Shown piece by piece: positions 55,491-63,797 of a stretch of DNA of 64,000 nt. The notes beneath the pieces were generated by a model. The model saw nothing but the letters and a program-made list of their open reading frames with translations. It was not told the DNA's origin and searched no databases. Source of the DNA: Syntrophorhabdus sp. PtaB.Bin027. Its GTDB lineage: Bacteria; Desulfobacterota; Syntrophorhabdia; Syntrophorhabdales; Syntrophorhabdaceae. The first letter of the stretch is position 1, and each line of letters opens with the position of its first letter. The stretch is taken from positions 1 to 64,000 of the forward strand of contig MVQO01000179.1 of the NCBI GenBank assembly GCA_002067585.1, read 5' to 3'. The position numbers and the translations under genes were made by a program.

Positions 55491-55865
55491 TTATTTCGTG
55501 CTGCCGGGTTTGGGGTTTGATTTCTCAATAATGGATGAAAGGATTTTCACTAGTTCCATACCTTCTTGTAACATGGCCTCTTGATTGGAGGCGAGAGAAG
55601 CAGGTACTGTCAGCAGCTTTATCCAGTAACAGGATTCTTTAGCTTCCTTGCGACTTATTTTCACTCTCATCAAGAAATCTTTCTTGCTCAGAGCTTCGTT
55701 GGCTTCTATGTAGTTTGCCCCTACTGATCCTGCCGATCTAATCAACTGTTTGGCTATTTCATTATTGGCCAAATTCCTGGGAACTTTTCCTACAAATTCA
55801 ATAACATCTTTGGCAAATAGCAATGTGCGATCTTCTAAATCATATGGCTTGTTGCTTTTGCTCAA
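55491..55865 (-). CDS. Four-helix-bundle protein (S23/IVP family)
   Basis: 124 residues. LEDRTLLFAKDVIEFVGKVP, QLIRSAGSVGANYIEANEAL and KESCYWIKLL are the family hallmarks. It is inserted between the acetyltransferase (5 bases apart) and the aminotransferase genes. The DNA between it and the aminotransferase has repeated CAAAT-type A/T-rich units (about 55412-55470). Second such gene in the window. Confidence 0.9.
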   Translation of the reverse strand: MSKSNKPYDLEDRTLLFAKDVIEFVGKVPRNLANNEIAKQLIRSAGSVGANYIEANEALSKKDFLMRVKISRKEAKESCYWIKLLTVPASLASNQEAMLQEGMELVKILSSIIEKSNPKPGSTK

Positions 55866-55870
55866 AATTG

Positions 55871-56377
55871 TTATTTGCTCATTGAAATTTGGGATTTCGC
55901 GTCATCTTTGATTCGTCTGATGATGTTCGCTGGATTGCCGGCAACGATTGTGCCTGCCGGTACGTCTTTTGTGACTACGCTGCCTGCACCGATTATAGCG
56001 TTTTCACCAATCGTCACATGGCTGAGGATTGTACAGTTGGAACCTATGGATGCGCCCTTCTTCACCAGAGTTGGCTCTACGGACCAATCTGCCTCGGTCT
56101 GTAAAGCGCCGTTTACGGTAGCTCTCGGATAGGTGTCGTTGATAAACATAACGCCGTGCCCTATGAAGACGTCGTCTTCAATGGTGACACCCTCACATAT
56201 GAATGTATGGCTGGAGATCTTGCAATTACTTCCTATGTGAGCGTTCTTCTGTATTTCTACAAAGGCCCCAATCTTGGTATTGTCACCGATGGTGCAACCG
56301 TAAAGGTTGATGAATTTCGATAATTTGACATTTTTACCAAGTTTAACGTCGTCAGTTATACAACAGAATTCATTCAT
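55871..56377 (-). CDS. UDP-amino-sugar N-acetyltransferase (WlbB/WbpD-like)
   Basis: 168 residues of left-handed beta-helix repeats (DDVKLGKNVKLSKFINLYGC, VTIEDDVFIGHGVMFINDTY, cap AIIGAGSVVTKDVPAGTIVA). The EIQKNAHIGSNCKISSHTFI region with its conserved Asn and His is typical of the 3-N-acetyltransferases that make 2,3-diacetamido sugars. Partner of the Gfo/Idh and DegT genes. Confidence 0.9.
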   Translation of the reverse strand: MNEFCCITDDVKLGKNVKLSKFINLYGCTIGDNTKIGAFVEIQKNAHIGSNCKISSHTFICEGVTIEDDVFIGHGVMFINDTYPRATVNGALQTEADWSVEPTLVKKGASIGSNCTILSHVTIGENAIIGAGSVVTKDVPAGTIVAGNPANIIRRIKDDAKSQISMSK

Positions 56378-56555
56378 GAAAAACTCCTGGGTAGATTAAT
56401 TGATTGGTTGATTCTACGAGAACCAGCTGATTAAGTAGTTGGGATGATTGAGTTTATTGGGTTGATCTGTTGATTGATTAAGCAATAAACCACTTTTCTC
56501 TATCAACCAATAACACGGTCTGATGGCTTGTCAATTAACCAATAAACTGGTTTCC
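56378..56555. repeat. Repeat-rich gap (TTGGTTGATT units)
   Basis: The 178 bases contain several TTGATTGATT / ATTGGTTGAT words, with ATTGGTTGAT at 56402 and its inverted form ATCAACCAAT at 56502. A related inverted repeat lies at 57604-57633. Short intergenic repeats of unknown role; no gene. Confidence 0.5.
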
Positions 56556-57557
56556 TTATAGTTCTACCAGCCGGCCTTTGTCTTTGATTGAAGCATTCGT
56601 AGCCTCAAGCATTCTGACAACTCGTAAACCCGCCAAACCGTCGTTAACAGGCGTTTTATTGTTTTTCACGCAATCAACGAAAGTTTCTGCCTCCAGCCGA
56701 AGCGCCTCTATCTGAGCTATTCTGGGAACCCAGGCGTCTCCTGAACGGTAGCTTACGAGAAGATCGTAGACGTTTTCCCGTGTTTTTACATCTACGCCTT
56801 TGTCATAAATCTTCACTTTTTCGTCAGCTTCAAGGTCGTTCCAAACAAGCATCTTTTTGTCTCCACCAATCAATGTATTCCTTACCTTGACCGGCGACAG
56901 CCAGTTGACATTGAAGTGGGCAATTACATTGTTCTCGCAGTAAACGGTCACATATGCAATATCCTCAAAGCTATTGTAATGAATTTCTCCTGTAGCTGAT
57001 ATGGCAAGCGGCCTCTCCGGAACAACATAATCCATGATTGCAAAGTCATGAGGTGCGAGGTCCCAGACAACATTCACGTCGTGCTGGAAGAGCCCAAGAT
57101 TAACACGCATGGAATCATAATAATAAAGCTTTCCCAACTCTCCCTCGTCCACGAGCTGTTTTATCTTTTGAACAGCACCGGTGTATAGGAACGTGTGATC
57201 TACCATTATTTTCAAGTTCTTTTTCTCAGCCAGCTCGACCAGTTCATCTGCCTGTGCAATTGTTGATGTAAAGGGTTTTTCCACGAAGACGTGTTTGCCA
57301 TTTTCCAATGCTTTTTTTGCAAGCTCAAAATGGGTGAACACCGGTGTAATGATTGCTACTGCATCGATGTCTTTTGAGGACAGTATACTCTGAACGTCTG
57401 TGCTTGTCGCTAAAGAAGGGTAAAGTTTCTTGGCCTTGCCGAGAGCATCTTCATTTAAATCACACAATGAAGTAACTTTTGCGCCGTCAATAGCGTTGAA
57501 ATTCCTGACTATATTTGGGCCCCAGTAACCATACCCTATAACACCAATCCGTAGCAT
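56556..57557 (-). CDS. Gfo/Idh/MocA oxidoreductase (WlbA/WbpB-like)
   Basis: 333 residues; AGGAGG precedes the ATG. IGVIGYGYWGPNIVRNF binds NAD, EKPFTST is the EKP motif, and VVWDLAPHDFAIMDYV carries the Asp-His of the active site. In the WlbA/WbpB pathway it oxidises C3 of a UDP-GlcNAc uronate. It is the first of three consecutive pathway genes. Confidence 0.9.
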   Translation of the reverse strand: MLRIGVIGYGYWGPNIVRNFNAIDGAKVTSLCDLNEDALGKAKKLYPSLATSTDVQSILSSKDIDAVAIITPVFTHFELAKKALENGKHVFVEKPFTSTIAQADELVELAEKKNLKIMVDHTFLYTGAVQKIKQLVDEGELGKLYYYDSMRVNLGLFQHDVNVVWDLAPHDFAIMDYVVPERPLAISATGEIHYNSFEDIAYVTVYCENNVIAHFNVNWLSPVKVRNTLIGGDKKMLVWNDLEADEKVKIYDKGVDVKTRENVYDLLVSYRSGDAWVPRIAQIEALRLEAETFVDCVKNNKTPVNDGLAGLRVVRMLEATNASIKDKGRLVEL

Positions 57558-57603
57558 GTTAACCTCCTCGTTAAAAACGAAAAATTAAGTTGACTTGTCA
57601 TTG

Positions 57604-57633
57604 GTTGATTGATTTTTTAGTTTATCAATCAAC
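57604..57633. other. Perfect 10-bp inverted repeat
   Basis: GTTGATTGAT (57604-57613) and ATCAATCAAC (57624-57633) can pair around a 10-base loop rich in T. On the plus strand a T run is only inside the loop. Possibly a weak terminator or mRNA stem between the transferase and the oxidoreductase gene. Confidence 0.5.
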
Positions 57634-57675
57634 TCAATTAACTCGATCACTTAATTAGCCGCCTTTTTCTCCTAA

Positions 57676-58863
57676 TCAGTATGCTCCCTTACCCCTCAAG
57701 ACAACCCAGGGTGTTTTTAGGAGGATCTTTATGTCTTTCCATAATGACCATTCCTTGATGTACTGAAGATCCATGCGCACCATATCATCAAAAGTTGTTG
57801 AACTTCTCCCCCTGACCTGCCACAGGCCCGTTATTCCTGGCTTCATCTCCACCAATCTCTTTCGGTGCCAGACATCATACTCCACATACTCATATGGAAT
57901 TGGTGGCCTTGGGCCAACAAGGGACATCTGTCCCTTCAACACGTTGAAAAACTGGGGCAACTCATCAAGGCTTGTTTTCCTGAGAAATTGTCCGACAGGA
58001 GTGACCCGCGGATCATTGGTTAATTTGTAAATATTTGACTTTAATGCTCGTTTTTTTTCCTTTGCCTGGCTTTGTTGTCCGTGAATCAAATTCTTAACAA
58101 ACTCTCTATGTGTGGAAGGGTCGTTGTCTACATACATTGACCTGAATTTGAAGAACATAAATTTTTTTCCAAACAACCCAATTCTTTCCTGTCGAAAGAG
58201 AATGGGTCCCTCTGAGGTAAACTTGATTAGCATTGCAATGCCGAAAAAGATTGGTGAAAAAAGAACTAACACAAAAAGGCTACAGAAAATATCCAAAGTT
58301 CGTTTTATAGAGAGGGCAAGTCTCTTTCTTTCAATTCTGGCACGGACGTCAGGATATATCTTTGTGTGCTCATTTTCTTCTGAAAATACTTTCTCAAATT
58401 TTCCAGGAAATACATGCCAAGTTACCTGCATCCGTTCTGATTCACTGGCATCCAGTTCAGTTTCTAAAACACCCATGCACTTGTTGACAAGCTCTTTCTG
58501 TAAGGGTTTCGTGCTCATTCCGTCTGCTGTAATCTCTGTAAATATAACTCCTATGATTTCACTGTACTTATACCAACCTTTGATGTCCGTATCCCTGGTA
58601 ACCGACTGCAAAACATCTCCAATCTTCTTTGCTGCAGCATGTTTTTCGAACTCATCTACAATACGATGCAGGTCAAGAAGCATTAAAAGGAAAGGCCTCC
58701 TGGATCGTTCAGACCTTTTCCTTTCCATGCTCAAAAGTTCACAGAAATAAGGCTCCTGATACAATCCATTGTATAAATCTACAAGTTTTACCCTGCTTGT
58801 AGCGCGATGTCTGTCATCCCTGCGTATTTTATGATTCTTTTGGAAAAAATCAAGAATTGGCAT
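57676..58863 (-). CDS. Initiating sugar transferase fused to a degenerate GGDEF-like domain
   Basis: 395 residues. Residues about 25-115 follow the GGDEF plan (LVDLYNGLYQEPYFCELL, then RRPFLLMLLDLHRIVDEFEK, then HAAAKKIGDVLQSV) but the signature is KYSEIIG, so no cyclase. A membrane helix (about 190-215) and a bacterial sugar-transferase domain follow, with ILFRQERIGLFGKKFMFFKF, KTSLDELPQFFNVLKGQMSL and VGPRPP and MKPGITGLWQVRGRS. This PGT family moves a sugar-1-phosphate to undecaprenyl phosphate and starts each chain. The usual four-helix N-terminal part is replaced by the GGDEF-like domain. A sigma-54-like promoter lies upstream. Confidence 0.85.
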   Translation of the reverse strand: MPILDFFQKNHKIRRDDRHRATSRVKLVDLYNGLYQEPYFCELLSMERKRSERSRRPFLLMLLDLHRIVDEFEKHAAAKKIGDVLQSVTRDTDIKGWYKYSEIIGVIFTEITADGMSTKPLQKELVNKCMGVLETELDASESERMQVTWHVFPGKFEKVFSEENEHTKIYPDVRARIERKRLALSIKRTLDIFCSLFVLVLFSPIFFGIAMLIKFTSEGPILFRQERIGLFGKKFMFFKFRSMYVDNDPSTHREFVKNLIHGQQSQAKEKKRALKSNIYKLTNDPRVTPVGQFLRKTSLDELPQFFNVLKGQMSLVGPRPPIPYEYVEYDVWHRKRLVEMKPGITGLWQVRGRSSTTFDDMVRMDLQYIKEWSLWKDIKILLKTPWVVLRGKGAY

Positions 58864-58973
58864 TATTAATCAACACCCGTGGATATTCTTAATACAGCAC
58901 AGAAAATCTGCTCTATCATTATCAGTCATTTTGGTTTCCTTTCCAATCCATCTCCTAATACCTCACAGTATAG

Positions 58974-58989
58974 AGCATTCCCCGTGCCA
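58974..58989 (-). promoter_or_regulatory. Sigma-54-like promoter of the sugar-transferase gene
   Basis: Minus strand reads TGGCAC-GGGGA-ATGCT, one mismatch from TGGCAC-N5-TTGCW. It lies in the 292-base gap after the kinase gene and about 110 bases upstream of the ATG at 58863. The rest of the gap holds no gene. Confidence 0.65.
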
Positions 58990-59155
58990 ATAACGTAAAA
59001 AGTAGGTAAACTAAATAAAATAAGTATGTTACACACACTCACACAGAATTTAACTCTCTGTGTATGCTGTGTAACCAACATTTTTTGTTGATTCGTGCTT
59101 CGAAAATTGGAGGTTAGCAGATAGGGGGGCTTGTAATGTAGAATCTGAAAAGTTT

Positions 59156-59890
59156 TTACAACCGCTTATAAAGCCAATCAGGTATGTAGAATCGACGTTT
59201 ATTAAACACAATTCCAAGAACATTTCCACCATTTTTGATAATCTTTTCCTTGACGCTCGATGCGATGGGCCAGCGTGTTCTTTCAGCTTCTACAACGAGT
59301 ACCACCCCGTCTGTCTGCCTCACCAATGCAAGTCCATCTGGAAACAGCGTTGCAGGGGGGGTATCAAGAATAATCATATCAAAACGACCTCTCAGGCTTT
59401 CCCAAAATGCAGCGTTTTTGGCAGAATCAATGGTTTTAGGGTTCAGGGAAGATTGCTGAAAAAGTGGCATAACATAAAGACTTGTATCCTCCACCTGACA
59501 GAAAGACTTTTCGACTGGTTTGTCTGTTTTGATTACATCTTCCAATTCACACTCAGGAACAACATCAACGAAGACCTGAAATTCCGGGCGGCTTCTATCA
59601 AGATCAATAAGAAGAACTGCCTTGCCAAGTCTCAACGATGCTGTTTTGGCTAATTGCCGTGCAACGGTCGATGTCCCTTCGTTAGACTGGGAGCCGATAA
59701 ACATAACAACAGGACGCGACACGTCAGGTAGAAGTGAAGAAATATTCTGATACAGACTAAGCATCTCCGCTTCCATGCCCATATCAATCTCCGGTTCTCT
59801 GTATGTTTTGGGAAGCGGTACTTCTACTGGTTTTTCCGGAAAAACTTTTTTGCTCCGAGCGTATTCAAGGGCTTCGTAAATTTTGCTCAT
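59156..59890 (-). CDS. BY-kinase-like (CpsD/Wzc kinase) ATPase
   Basis: 244 residues; AAGGAGG precedes the ATG. It has VLLIDLDRSRP (Walker A'), MIILDTPPATLFPDGLAL (Walker B) and a C-terminal tail with Tyr residues (RFYIPDWLYKRL). The P-loop reads GSQSNEGTSTVARQL (about 66-80): Thr stands where the invariant Lys is expected. It is the cytoplasmic partner of the Wzz-like protein (61565-62938). Kinase activity is uncertain because of the altered P-loop. Confidence 0.8.
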   Translation of the reverse strand: MSKIYEALEYARSKKVFPEKPVEVPLPKTYREPEIDMGMEAEMLSLYQNISSLLPDVSRPVVMFIGSQSNEGTSTVARQLAKTASLRLGKAVLLIDLDRSRPEFQVFVDVVPECELEDVIKTDKPVEKSFCQVEDTSLYVMPLFQQSSLNPKTIDSAKNAAFWESLRGRFDMIILDTPPATLFPDGLALVRQTDGVVLVVEAERTRWPIASSVKEKIIKNGGNVLGIVFNKRRFYIPDWLYKRL

Positions 59891-59920
59891 CGGTCCTCCT
59901 TAAGGGCACCCTGCTGGTGT

Positions 59921-61300
59921 TTAATCTGCTGCTCGATTTGGGAATTTGATCTTGCTGCCACTCATAATAAGATTGGGATCAGAAACCTGGGGTTTGCTAT
60001 CTTGAATCAACGTCGTAAACTGATCATCAGAAATGTCACCTATACCCTTCTCGCTTTGTGGCGGCGTAGTTCTTGTTTTTGGGACCACCTTAACGGTTCG
60101 CTTTCTCGTAACCGGTCGTTTCTCCTCAACAACCTGCCTGGGTGCAGACTGTACTTCCTGTGCCACAACAGGCGGGGTCTTGACGACTGGAGCCTCTTTT
60201 TGTGCTTCAGCAGCTTTTGCAGTAGCTGGTCGCTCTTCTTCTATCTGTCTGACACGCCTTTCTTCTCTGGGCTTTGCAGTTGTTTTTAGCGGTACCTGTA
60301 CCTTTTTTGCTTCCAGATCGTTTTCAACCGACGATCTCGTGAAGAAGGTTCTCAAATGTGTCAAATTGCCATATAAAAAGATAGATTTCAAAGGTGCCAG
60401 ATTGCCATAGGAGATAGTAAGAAATACAGTCACAACCAGAATGACCGCTGCAAAACCCCACGCAAGGTGACGTATTGGAAGGGACTGTTTTCTTTTTCCC
60501 TCAATATCACGGATAACCTCCCTGACAACTTTTGAGGAAACAGGTTTTTGCTGGTATCCAAACCCGGTGATCAAGGCATTGTCACACAATATATTGATTG
60601 TACGGGGTATGCCACTCGCCTTCTTGCAAATTGCTTCGAGTGCGTCCTGAGTAAACACAGCCTTGCTGTGCGTTCCGGCCCTCAGTAATCTATGTTCAAT
60701 ATAATCGAGGCTCTCAGGTTTGGTTAATGGTAAAATCGTTGATCGTATGGCTATTCGCTGCTTAAGTTGTTTCAACTTCTCCATGTTCAATCTTTCTTCA
60801 AACTCAGGTTGACCCACCAGCACGATCTGTATCAACTTGTCTTTCGGGGTCTCGAGGTTCGACAGCATCCTCAAGTTCTCCAGTGTATCGACCGGTACAT
60901 TCTGAGCCTCATCGATAACAAGCACTACAGAATTTCCCTTTGTATATTCGTCTATCAGAATCTTATAGAGATTATTGACCATATCAAAAATGTCGTCTGT
61001 CTTGGAATCTATACCGAGTTCCTGATAGATCGTTTTTACCAGTTCTTCAAAGGTAAGTCTTGCGTTGAAAATATAAATGATCTTGAGATGTTTTTTGTCG
61101 GCAGTATCCAAATAGGATCTCAGAATCGTGGTCTTGCCAACTCCAACAGCGCCTATAATGACAACAAAACCTTTTTTCTGTTCTATGCCGTATATTATGC
61201 TCCCCAGAGCTTCTTTATGGCTCGGGCTCAGGTAAAGGAACTCCGGGTCAGGAGTAATATGGAAGGGTTCTTTCTTGAGGTTATAGTAGTTTAGGTACAT
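59921..61300 (-). CDS. ExeA-like AAA ATPase of exopolysaccharide loci
   Basis: 459 residues. MYLNYYNLKKEPFHITPDPE is the hallmark start; Walker A GAVGVGKTTIL (50-60), Walker B VVLVIDEAQN. After about residue 275 there is one membrane helix (FAAVILVVTVFLTISYG) and a long Pro/Lys/Glu-rich tail. Similar ATPases accompany EPS and exosortase-type clusters. No exosortase gene is seen here. Thirty bases separate it from the kinase gene. Confidence 0.85.
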   Translation of the reverse strand: MYLNYYNLKKEPFHITPDPEFLYLSPSHKEALGSIIYGIEQKKGFVVIIGAVGVGKTTILRSYLDTADKKHLKIIYIFNARLTFEELVKTIYQELGIDSKTDDIFDMVNNLYKILIDEYTKGNSVVLVIDEAQNVPVDTLENLRMLSNLETPKDKLIQIVLVGQPEFEERLNMEKLKQLKQRIAIRSTILPLTKPESLDYIEHRLLRAGTHSKAVFTQDALEAICKKASGIPRTINILCDNALITGFGYQQKPVSSKVVREVIRDIEGKRKQSLPIRHLAWGFAAVILVVTVFLTISYGNLAPLKSIFLYGNLTHLRTFFTRSSVENDLEAKKVQVPLKTTAKPREERRVRQIEEERPATAKAAEAQKEAPVVKTPPVVAQEVQSAPRQVVEEKRPVTRKRTVKVVPKTRTTPPQSEKGIGDISDDQFTTLIQDSKPQVSDPNLIMSGSKIKFPNRAAD

Positions 61301-61307
61301 AATATCA

Positions 61308-61318
61308 GCTCATAGCTC
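61308..61318. repeat. AGCTCATAGCT, left inverted copy
   Basis: Eleven bases that recur inverted at 61548-61558, bracketing about 230 bases of gap between the ATPase and Wzz genes. The bracketed DNA has no clear gene. Related words (AGAGCTCAGAGCTGTGGGCT) occur at the 3' end of the four-helix-bundle gene near 44470. Confidence 0.5.
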
Positions 61319-61539
61319 GTAGAAAAATAAAATATTGCGTTGTTTATCCAATTCTTTTCCCTGAAAATCTTTAACATGGTGATTGATTCATACAAAGGCC
61401 CATGCTCGATATAAAGAAACTGTTTGAACTCCTTATTGGAATAACGTCCTTAACCTTCCCGCTATATTCAAAGCCACAGAAGTGCATGATGATTCACCAC
61501 GTTTTCGAAGGCAAAAGTCATCAGCTTGCCTTTAACTTA

Positions 61540-61563
61540 GAGCTTACAGCTATGAGCTCTAAA
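61540..61563. repeat. Inverted repeat after the Wzz gene
   Basis: TAGAGCT and AGCTCTA arms pair around a loop ten bases long, just downstream of the Wzz-like stop. Inside is the inverted AGCTATGAGCT copy of 61308-61318. No T run follows, so terminator function is doubtful. Confidence 0.45.
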
Positions 61564-61564
61564 C

Positions 61565-62938
61565 CTACTTCTTCAGCGCTATCGCTGCAATGACGGGTAA
61601 GCCAAGATGTTTCTCGGCAGCCAGGGGCGTTGTCATGTGTTGAGGGATTTTCTCGCGTACGAATGCCAGCCCGAGGGCTGCTCCAAGAGCAAGAATAATG
61701 GAGGCAAGCATGTACTGCTGTTTTTTGCTCTTCACCGGTGATATAGGCACCGAAGCCGTCTGAAGTACGCTCACATTTGTCATTTTCTTCTTGTTCAGAT
61801 CATCCAATATACGAGCTTCTTCCAATTTGTTAAGGTAGGTCTTGTACTGTGTTTCCTGTGCCCCCATTTCTCTTCTCAGGTTTGTAAACTCTTTTTCACG
61901 CGAATCCAGGACCTGCAACTCACCGCTAATCTGTCCCACCTGACGGCGAAGCCCATCGGCCTTTGCCTGAAGCACAGCAAGTTCACCCTGTAACTTACTA
62001 AGCTCTATTCGACGAGCTTCTTCCATTAATTTTTTGTCAGATTCTCTGACCGCGTTCATTTCGTTACGAACAGATTGGACCATCCTGCTATTTTCAGTGT
62101 ATTTTTCCAGCAGTTCCCGCTCCTTTATCTGAAGGGCCGCAAGGCGCGTCCTCGATTCCGGCGTTCCTTCTGGTTGCCAATTATGGCCTCTGACAATGGC
62201 CATCCTCTCTTCTACCTGTCGAATCTGAGTCAACGTATCTCTGAGGTTGGTATCGAAACTTACCCGCTGTTGCCACAGTGAATTCCGTTGCTCATCGAGA
62301 GAATAGACCTGGTGTGATTGTTTAAAGCTCTGTAATTTGTCTTCTGCCTTCTTGAGTCGTTCACTGAAACTGCCAGTCTGCTCTTCTAGAAAAGAGGACT
62401 TGGGATCACTGTAAACATCGATGTGTTTGTCCTTGAAGTGTTCGATCAGTGCGTTCACCGCCTGTGCTGCAACTACTGGATTTTCGTGTTTGTAAGCCAC
62501 TTCTATCACGCTTGATTTAAGTACCGGGTAAGCAGTCAGATTCTTTGCAAAGGTTTCAGCGGCGATATCAATAACCTTACCGTCGGGAGTAGCAGGAACT
62601 TCCCAGTCAGGAAAAAGGTTTTTAATTCCTACAACTTCAATAACCTTCTTGATCAAATCAACATTCGTCAGAATCTTTATCTCATTATTCATAGCCTGTT
62701 CCTGGGTCATGACACGCTCAGCCCGACCCGGTGTTTCAGGCCGATACATGAACTCCTGACCAACCTTGACAAGGATACTGGCACGGGCTTCATATATCTT
62801 AGGTATGGTCAATGTTATCCCTACACCTGTTGCAGCTATCACCAGAAAGACAACCAATATCATTTTTTTGTACTTAAAGAAAATGGTGAGGAAATCCCTC
62901 AGGGCGCTCATATATGTAATCTGATTCTCGCTCTCCAT
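61565..62938 (-). CDS. Wzz/GumC-type chain-length determinant protein
   Basis: 457 residues. First membrane helix about residues 25-47 (MILVVFLVIAATGVGITLTI), a periplasmic Wzz domain with long coiled coil (about 180-370), and a second helix near 410-432 (YMLASIILALGAALGLAF). The usual Pro-rich motif before the second helix appears as ASVPISPVKSKK. No kinase domain is attached; it is the separate gene at 59156-59890. Controls polymer length with the Wza-like lipoprotein. Confidence 0.9.
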   Translation of the reverse strand: MESENQITYMSALRDFLTIFFKYKKMILVVFLVIAATGVGITLTIPKIYEARASILVKVGQEFMYRPETPGRAERVMTQEQAMNNEIKILTNVDLIKKVIEVVGIKNLFPDWEVPATPDGKVIDIAAETFAKNLTAYPVLKSSVIEVAYKHENPVVAAQAVNALIEHFKDKHIDVYSDPKSSFLEEQTGSFSERLKKAEDKLQSFKQSHQVYSLDEQRNSLWQQRVSFDTNLRDTLTQIRQVEERMAIVRGHNWQPEGTPESRTRLAALQIKERELLEKYTENSRMVQSVRNEMNAVRESDKKLMEEARRIELSKLQGELAVLQAKADGLRRQVGQISGELQVLDSREKEFTNLRREMGAQETQYKTYLNKLEEARILDDLNKKKMTNVSVLQTASVPISPVKSKKQQYMLASIILALGAALGLAFVREKIPQHMTTPLAAEKHLGLPVIAAIALKK

Positions 62939-62974
62939 ATCTATGCCTCGCTCAAATGGTAATCCATCTGTTCG

Positions 62975-63736
62975 CTATCTGCCGCTCTCCCCCCTGTCGG
63001 TAGTGTATCCGCCAAACGAATAGGTATAAGGGTTGTAGAATCCGCTGAATGCAGGAAACCGGGCAGGAATGGATAGATTTATGTACTCACTTACAAACTT
63101 ATCGATATTAGCAATGACAGATTTTGGAACATAGACAATGTCGTAGGGCATAAGAGTAATGTTCTGACTCAGGTCAGAGCCGTCTATGATTTTCCTGTAA
63201 TCAATGTTAGTGCTTATGGCTTTACCTTCAGAATCCTTCCTGATTACAATGACATTGCTAAGTCTGGCCGACTCTCTGAACCCGCGGGCCAGTGCGATTG
63301 CATTCACAAGGGATGTCGGGCCTTCTATCGTAACCATACCCGGGAACAAAACTTCTCCATCGACAAAAAGCTTATGTGATGTAAATCTTCGGACGATTAC
63401 TGCGACTTCTGGTTTATTGATCTCCGCTGCATATTTTTCTGAAAGCACCTTTCTTAGCTGATTGGGTGTCAAATTGGCAGCATGCACATCGTTTGCAAGC
63501 TGCAGCGAGATGCGCCCATCTGGACGAACTGGGACTGCCAGTTCGTTCAATTCAGGATTGTAGAGGAATTTGATATCGAGGGTGTCTCCCACTCCAATCA
63601 AGTATTCAGTCTGCGGGGCCAATCGGGCTGACTCTTCAAATTTAGCCAGAGGTGTAGGATTTTTCACAGTGTTTGGTGCGCACGCCACTACACATATGAG
63701 TAAAACTACAAGAGCAAAAAATTGAATATATTTCAT
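62975..63736 (-). CDS. Wza-like polysaccharide export outer-membrane lipoprotein
   Basis: 253 residues; AAGGAGG precedes the ATG. Lipobox VVAC (Cys at about residue 19) marks an outer-membrane lipoprotein. Poly_export domain YLIGVGDTLDIKFLYNPELN and VRPDGRISLQL, then an SLBB-like part VDGEVLFPGMVTIEGPTSLV. Shorter than E. coli Wza (about 380), so it lacks extra SLBB repeats and probably the C-terminal barrel helix. Confidence 0.9.
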   Translation of the reverse strand: MKYIQFFALVVLLICVVACAPNTVKNPTPLAKFEESARLAPQTEYLIGVGDTLDIKFLYNPELNELAVPVRPDGRISLQLANDVHAANLTPNQLRKVLSEKYAAEINKPEVAVIVRRFTSHKLFVDGEVLFPGMVTIEGPTSLVNAIALARGFRESARLSNVIVIRKDSEGKAISTNIDYRKIIDGSDLSQNITLMPYDIVYVPKSVIANIDKFVSEYINLSIPARFPAFSGFYNPYTYSFGGYTTDRGESGR

Positions 63737-63797
63737 GATGTAGCCTCCTTGAAAAAATTAGTTAAAAACCATTATATTTTTCATCAATGAATTTTCA

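Noticed and set aside
61402-61593. Plus-strand frame in the gap after the ATPase
   Set aside because: No ribosome-binding site, low-complexity protein, and it overlaps the end of the Wzz gene.
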